64,000 bases of DNA from Vibrio ziniensis (GTDB lineage Bacteria; Pseudomonadota; Gammaproteobacteria; Enterobacterales; Vibrionaceae), in contig NZ_CP049332.1 of NCBI RefSeq assembly GCF_011064285.1, positions 1,178,001 to 1,242,000 of the forward strand. The letters run 5' to 3'. Within the stretch, counting starts at the first letter, position 1; every line of letters begins with the position of its first letter. Of the stretch, positions 61,613 through 64,000 are shown in pieces. The translations under genes were made by a program, and so were the position numbers. The notes beneath the pieces were generated by a model, which worked only from the letters and a program-made list of their open reading frames with translations, was not told the DNA's origin and did no database searches.

Positions 61613-63448
61613 TTAAACCCTCACATCACGCGATGAATTACGTCCATAAACAAGATTAACAAGGACACGAGAGGCAAAAATGCCAGTGAACATGCTGGTA
61701 ATCAAACCAAGCCCAAGAGTCAAAGCAAATCCTTTGATTGGACCGTTACCGATGGCATAAAGCACCACAGCGGTGATCATAGTTGTGATGTTTGCATCAA
61801 AGATTGTTGAAACCGCGCTATCAAACCCGCGGTCTATAGCATTGGCAAAACTTCTTCCCTCTTTGAGTTTGTCGCGTATACGCTCAAAAATCAGCACATT
61901 GGTATCTACTGCCATGCCAACGGTAAGCACTAAGCCAGCAATCCCCGGCAGAGTCAAAACGGCTCCCGGTATCAACGCAATCAAACCAAACAGCAGCACC
62001 ATATTGGCTAGCAAAGCAATATTCGCGATCCAACCTAAACGACGATACCAAAGCGCCATAAACAACAATGTACTCGCCAAGCCTAAGGCCAGCGCTGCAA
62101 ATCCATTCTCAATGTTTTCAGCACCTAAACTTGGGCCAATAGTACGCTCCTCGACAATAGTGACGGGTGCGGTCATTGAACCAGCTCGAAGTAACAAAGC
62201 CAATTGCTGAGCTTGTTGATGTGTACCAACTCCGGTGATCCGAAAACTCTCAGGCAATACAGACTGGATGGTTGCGACGCTAATAACTTCATTATTCTGA
62301 GTCAACGTCCCATCAGGCATACGACCATACTCACTAAATACGGTCGCCATCGGTTTGCCGATGTGAGTTTTGGAAAACGTGGTCATCTGCTTTCCACCCT
62401 CACTATCTAAGGTAATGTTGACCTCTGCTTGTCCCAGTTCTCCGGCACTGGCTCTCGCATCAAGAATATGCGTTCCTGTCAAAACAGGAGTTTTTGCAAC
62501 AATGACACTTTCCCCCTGCGCGTTATTGATGAACTGTCTATTGGCACCACGAGTTGGAAGCACTTCGTAAAATGCGAGCGTTGCTGTCGAACCAATAACG
62601 TCTTTCGCCACCGCAGGATCTTGTACTCCCGGCAATTCAATTCGAATACGATTTTCACCTTCTCTCTGAACTAATGCCTCGGTCACTCCTAGTTCTTCAA
62701 TACGGCTTCTCATAATCTGTAGATTTTGCTGGACGGTTCTCGTTCGCAAGTCGCTTTTATCTTTTTCATTGAGCTGAAGTTTTAACTTTTGCCCATCACG
62801 AATTATTTGCCATTGTGGCAATTGACTCGCTACAAACGTTCTTACCTCCGTTCTTGCCTCATTAGGTAAAGTGAGTTGCAGCTGTTCTTCGTTGATAGAG
62901 CTTAGTTGTAACCCTCTAATCCCCTGAGTTCGTGCAAATTCTCTTAGCGCGTTAGCCGCAGCTTCGGCTTGCAATTTATATACAGGTGTTGCATCAACGT
63001 CCAAAAGAAACTGAACACCACCACGCAAATCCAACCCGAGTTTTATTGGCGAAAACCCGAGGTTAAGCATCCAATCCGGCGCGGCTGGGCTTAATGAAAG
63101 TGTCAGTTTTTCAGGATACTGAGCATGTTTAGCGAGAATATCTTTAGCCTTCGCTTGCAGATTCGAGTCAGCCAAAACGACTTGGGTAGTTTGTTGGTTC
63201 GAGTTGATTTTCTTTATTAACACATCCTCTTGAGTGAGAACGTGGTTGATCTCCACTGAGTCAAGATTTAACCCAGCAGAGGATGGTATTTGAATAGCAG
63301 CATCTTCACCATACCAAGTGGGAATAGCGCTTAATGCCATGATGATAATAGTGGTGATTAATACTACATATTTCCATTTGGCGTTGCGATTGGGCAGCGC
63401 TGATGTGCGTCGCTTAGTGGACGCGTTAAAAATAGAATGATTAAACAT
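61613..63448 (-). CDS. secD: Protein translocase subunit SecD (second copy type)
   Basis: A 611-residue SecD: first membrane helix (KYVVLITTIIIMALSAIPTWY), LGLDLRGGVQFLLDVD, large periplasmic P1 domain (~170-450), then five helices with TVGMAVDTNVLIFERIRDKL. A ~30-residue basic extension (FNHSIFNASTKRRTSALPNRNAKW) precedes the first helix. The ATG at 63448 has only a weak AAAGAG ribosome binding site, and that site is predicted to pair with a sequence just after the upstream arrest-peptide stop. Frame codons at 63508 (GTG) are less likely starts. Confidence 0.9.
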   Translation of the reverse strand: MFNHSIFNASTKRRTSALPNRNAKWKYVVLITTIIIMALSAIPTWYGEDAAIQIPSSAGLNLDSVEINHVLTQEDVLIKKINSNQQTTQVVLADSNLQAKAKDILAKHAQYPEKLTLSLSPAAPDWMLNLGFSPIKLGLDLRGGVQFLLDVDATPVYKLQAEAAANALREFARTQGIRGLQLSSINEEQLQLTLPNEARTEVRTFVASQLPQWQIIRDGQKLKLQLNEKDKSDLRTRTVQQNLQIMRSRIEELGVTEALVQREGENRIRIELPGVQDPAVAKDVIGSTATLAFYEVLPTRGANRQFINNAQGESVIVAKTPVLTGTHILDARASAGELGQAEVNITLDSEGGKQMTTFSKTHIGKPMATVFSEYGRMPDGTLTQNNEVISVATIQSVLPESFRITGVGTHQQAQQLALLLRAGSMTAPVTIVEERTIGPSLGAENIENGFAALALGLASTLLFMALWYRRLGWIANIALLANMVLLFGLIALIPGAVLTLPGIAGLVLTVGMAVDTNVLIFERIRDKLKEGRSFANAIDRGFDSAVSTIFDANITTMITAVVLYAIGNGPIKGFALTLGLGLITSMFTGIFASRVLVNLVYGRNSSRDVRV

Positions 63449-63454
63449 ATTTGC

Positions 63455-63571
63455 TCTTTGTCTTATTGAGCTTACGGCATAGCCGAACAGCAGGTAGCCC
63501 AACACCACCTAAACATGAGGTGATTGGATACCCAATAAAGTGTTATTTGCTTAAAAGCGTGGAGACAAAAA
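63455..63571 (-). promoter_or_regulatory. Predicted RNA stem hiding the secD ribosome binding site
   Basis: On the mRNA, UUUUUGUCU (63571-63563), starting three bases after the vemP-like stop codon, pairs with AGACAAAGA (63463-63455), which contains the purine-rich secD ribosome-binding region (nine pairs, one G-U). Between them are two smaller hairpins (CACCT/AGGTG at 63506-63522; ATTGG/CCAAT at 63523-63536). A ribosome stalled at the end of the upstream frame would cover the first arm. This is the layout described for VemP control of secDF2, read here by eye without folding energies. Confidence 0.55.
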
Positions 63572-63573
63572 CA

Positions 63574-64000
63574 TCAAATATGATGGATAAAGCGGTACTG
63601 TAAGTTTGACTCTTTCCAGCCGTTTAGACGACCTCGCCCAGAATTGAATAGAGTCCAAGGATAACGTGGTAATGCAACAGCATATCCAAGACAAAGTTCA
63701 GGCACATTGGGCAATAAGATTTCTGCCGCGAGCAGATATTCGGGATGATCATCTTCAAAAGACAATCCCGACATACTGATGCAGCGCTGATTGACGGTAG
63801 GTGCATACCATAAGCCATCATTCAATGACCTATCATGCTGAGCTGTGTTAGTACTTTTTGCAGAATCAGAAGTATGAAAACTAAGATGTTCATCTTGTTG
63901 GATGTTAGAGTAACTCCCTGCATTAATCTGCGCAAAAGCCTTCCAGGTTGAATTCTCAGCAACACCAGAATAAACAGACACTAATACACTGACGAATAGT
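63574..64000 (-). CDS. vemP: VemP-like secretion-monitoring arrest peptide, 5' end missing
   Basis: The frame runs off the window edge; 142 codons are visible. The first visible residues (LFVSVLVSVYSGVAEN) look like the end of a signal peptide. The body is low in recognisable features, but the C-terminus reads RGRLNGWKESNLQYRFIHHI, then stop. VemP of Vibrio alginolyticus has an arrest segment I recall as HRISGWKETNAMYVALN; the Gly-Trp-Lys-Glu-Thr/Ser-Asn-x-x-Tyr core is shared. VemP stalls its own translation until it is exported, and stalling opens the mRNA for secD2F2 translation. The position directly upstream of secD-secF, with 125 bases between, supports the call. It is a diverged homologue, and the stop follows immediately where VemP still has a few residues. 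Confidence 0.8.
   Translation of the reverse strand, partial: LFVSVLVSVYSGVAENSTWKAFAQINAGSYSNIQQDEHLSFHTSDSAKSTNTAQHDRSLNDGLWYAPTVNQRCISMSGLSFEDDHPEYLLAAEILLPNVPELCLGYAVALPRYPWTLFNSGRGRLNGWKESNLQYRFIHHI

Noticed and set aside
63449..63508. Upstream GTG extension of SecD adding VLGYLLFGYAVSSI
   Set aside because: No properly spaced ribosome binding site and no expected SecD segment there; the ATG at 63448 fits better.
1..64000. tRNA, rRNA or known riboswitch
   Set aside because: Read through the intergenic regions without finding a cloverleaf, rRNA segment or a conserved riboswitch core; a covariance-model search would be needed to exclude them fully.

Overview
The window looks like a chromosomal segment of a Vibrio or close relative (gammaproteobacterium). 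The reasons are moderately AT-rich DNA with Enterobacterales/Vibrionales-style ribosome binding sites, gene families typical of vibrios, and above all a secD-secF pair preceded by a VemP-like arrest peptide, an arrangement I know only from vibrios. No rRNA, tRNA, CRISPR array, insertion sequence or prophage was seen. The content is accessory metabolism and transport: many small regulator-plus-target units, typical of a vibrio second chromosome or a flexible region (inference).

Layout. 1-5.2 kb: end of a fused TRAP permease, then a pectin-type sugar unit (binding protein, GH28 enzyme, unknown 526-residue protein). 5.5-9.1 kb: a Sel1/esterase lipoprotein with small membrane proteins. 9.1-14.4 kb: a probable MerR regulon in which three promoters carry the same inverted repeat inside a 19-bp spacer, driving a DUF1090 protein, a tannase-like lipoprotein plus the MerR gene, and a secreted esterase. 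14.5-17.1 kb: a serine-recombinase-like protein with degenerate active site and Gly/Arg-rich tail behind a four-half-site operator, a candidate minus-strand small RNA, and a metal-ligand-poor M24 protein. 17.2-21.1 kb: DMT transporter, two LysR regulators, an unlisted 59-residue DUF1127-like gene and a nitroreductase. 21.2-29.9 kb: a copper/silver efflux operon (cusCBA-like) with extra copper proteins behind a CueR-type promoter. 30.1-33.7 kb: heterodimeric ABC exporter mdlAB, whose second gene seems to start at ATA. 34-43.8 kb: YqhD-like dehydrogenase, redox enzymes with HxlR and LysR regulators, TauE exporter, DsbA-like protein, chemoreceptor.

43.8-56.2 kb is a coherent catabolic locus. A leftward run encodes a crotonase with the catalytic His/Asp pair of 6-oxocamphor hydrolase, a beta-keto acid cleavage enzyme (BKACE), a thiolase, both CoA-transferase subunits, two MFS carriers and an outer-membrane channel. 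A LysR gene faces a rightward SDR and a second thiolase. Together they suggest uptake of a cyclic or beta-diketone-like compound, retro-Claisen cleavage, and channelling through acetoacetate to acetyl-CoA (inference; substrate unknown).

56.2-60.4 kb holds a Gfo/Idh/MocA-like protein, a TetR regulator with a divergent hydrolase/membrane-protein pair, and an Asp/Glu-hydantoin racemase. 60.7-64 kb holds secF, secD and, cut by the window edge, a VemP-like secretion-monitoring arrest peptide. Its C-terminus carries a GWKESN..Y motif ending at the stop codon, and a predicted stem just after that stop pairs with the secD ribosome-binding region.
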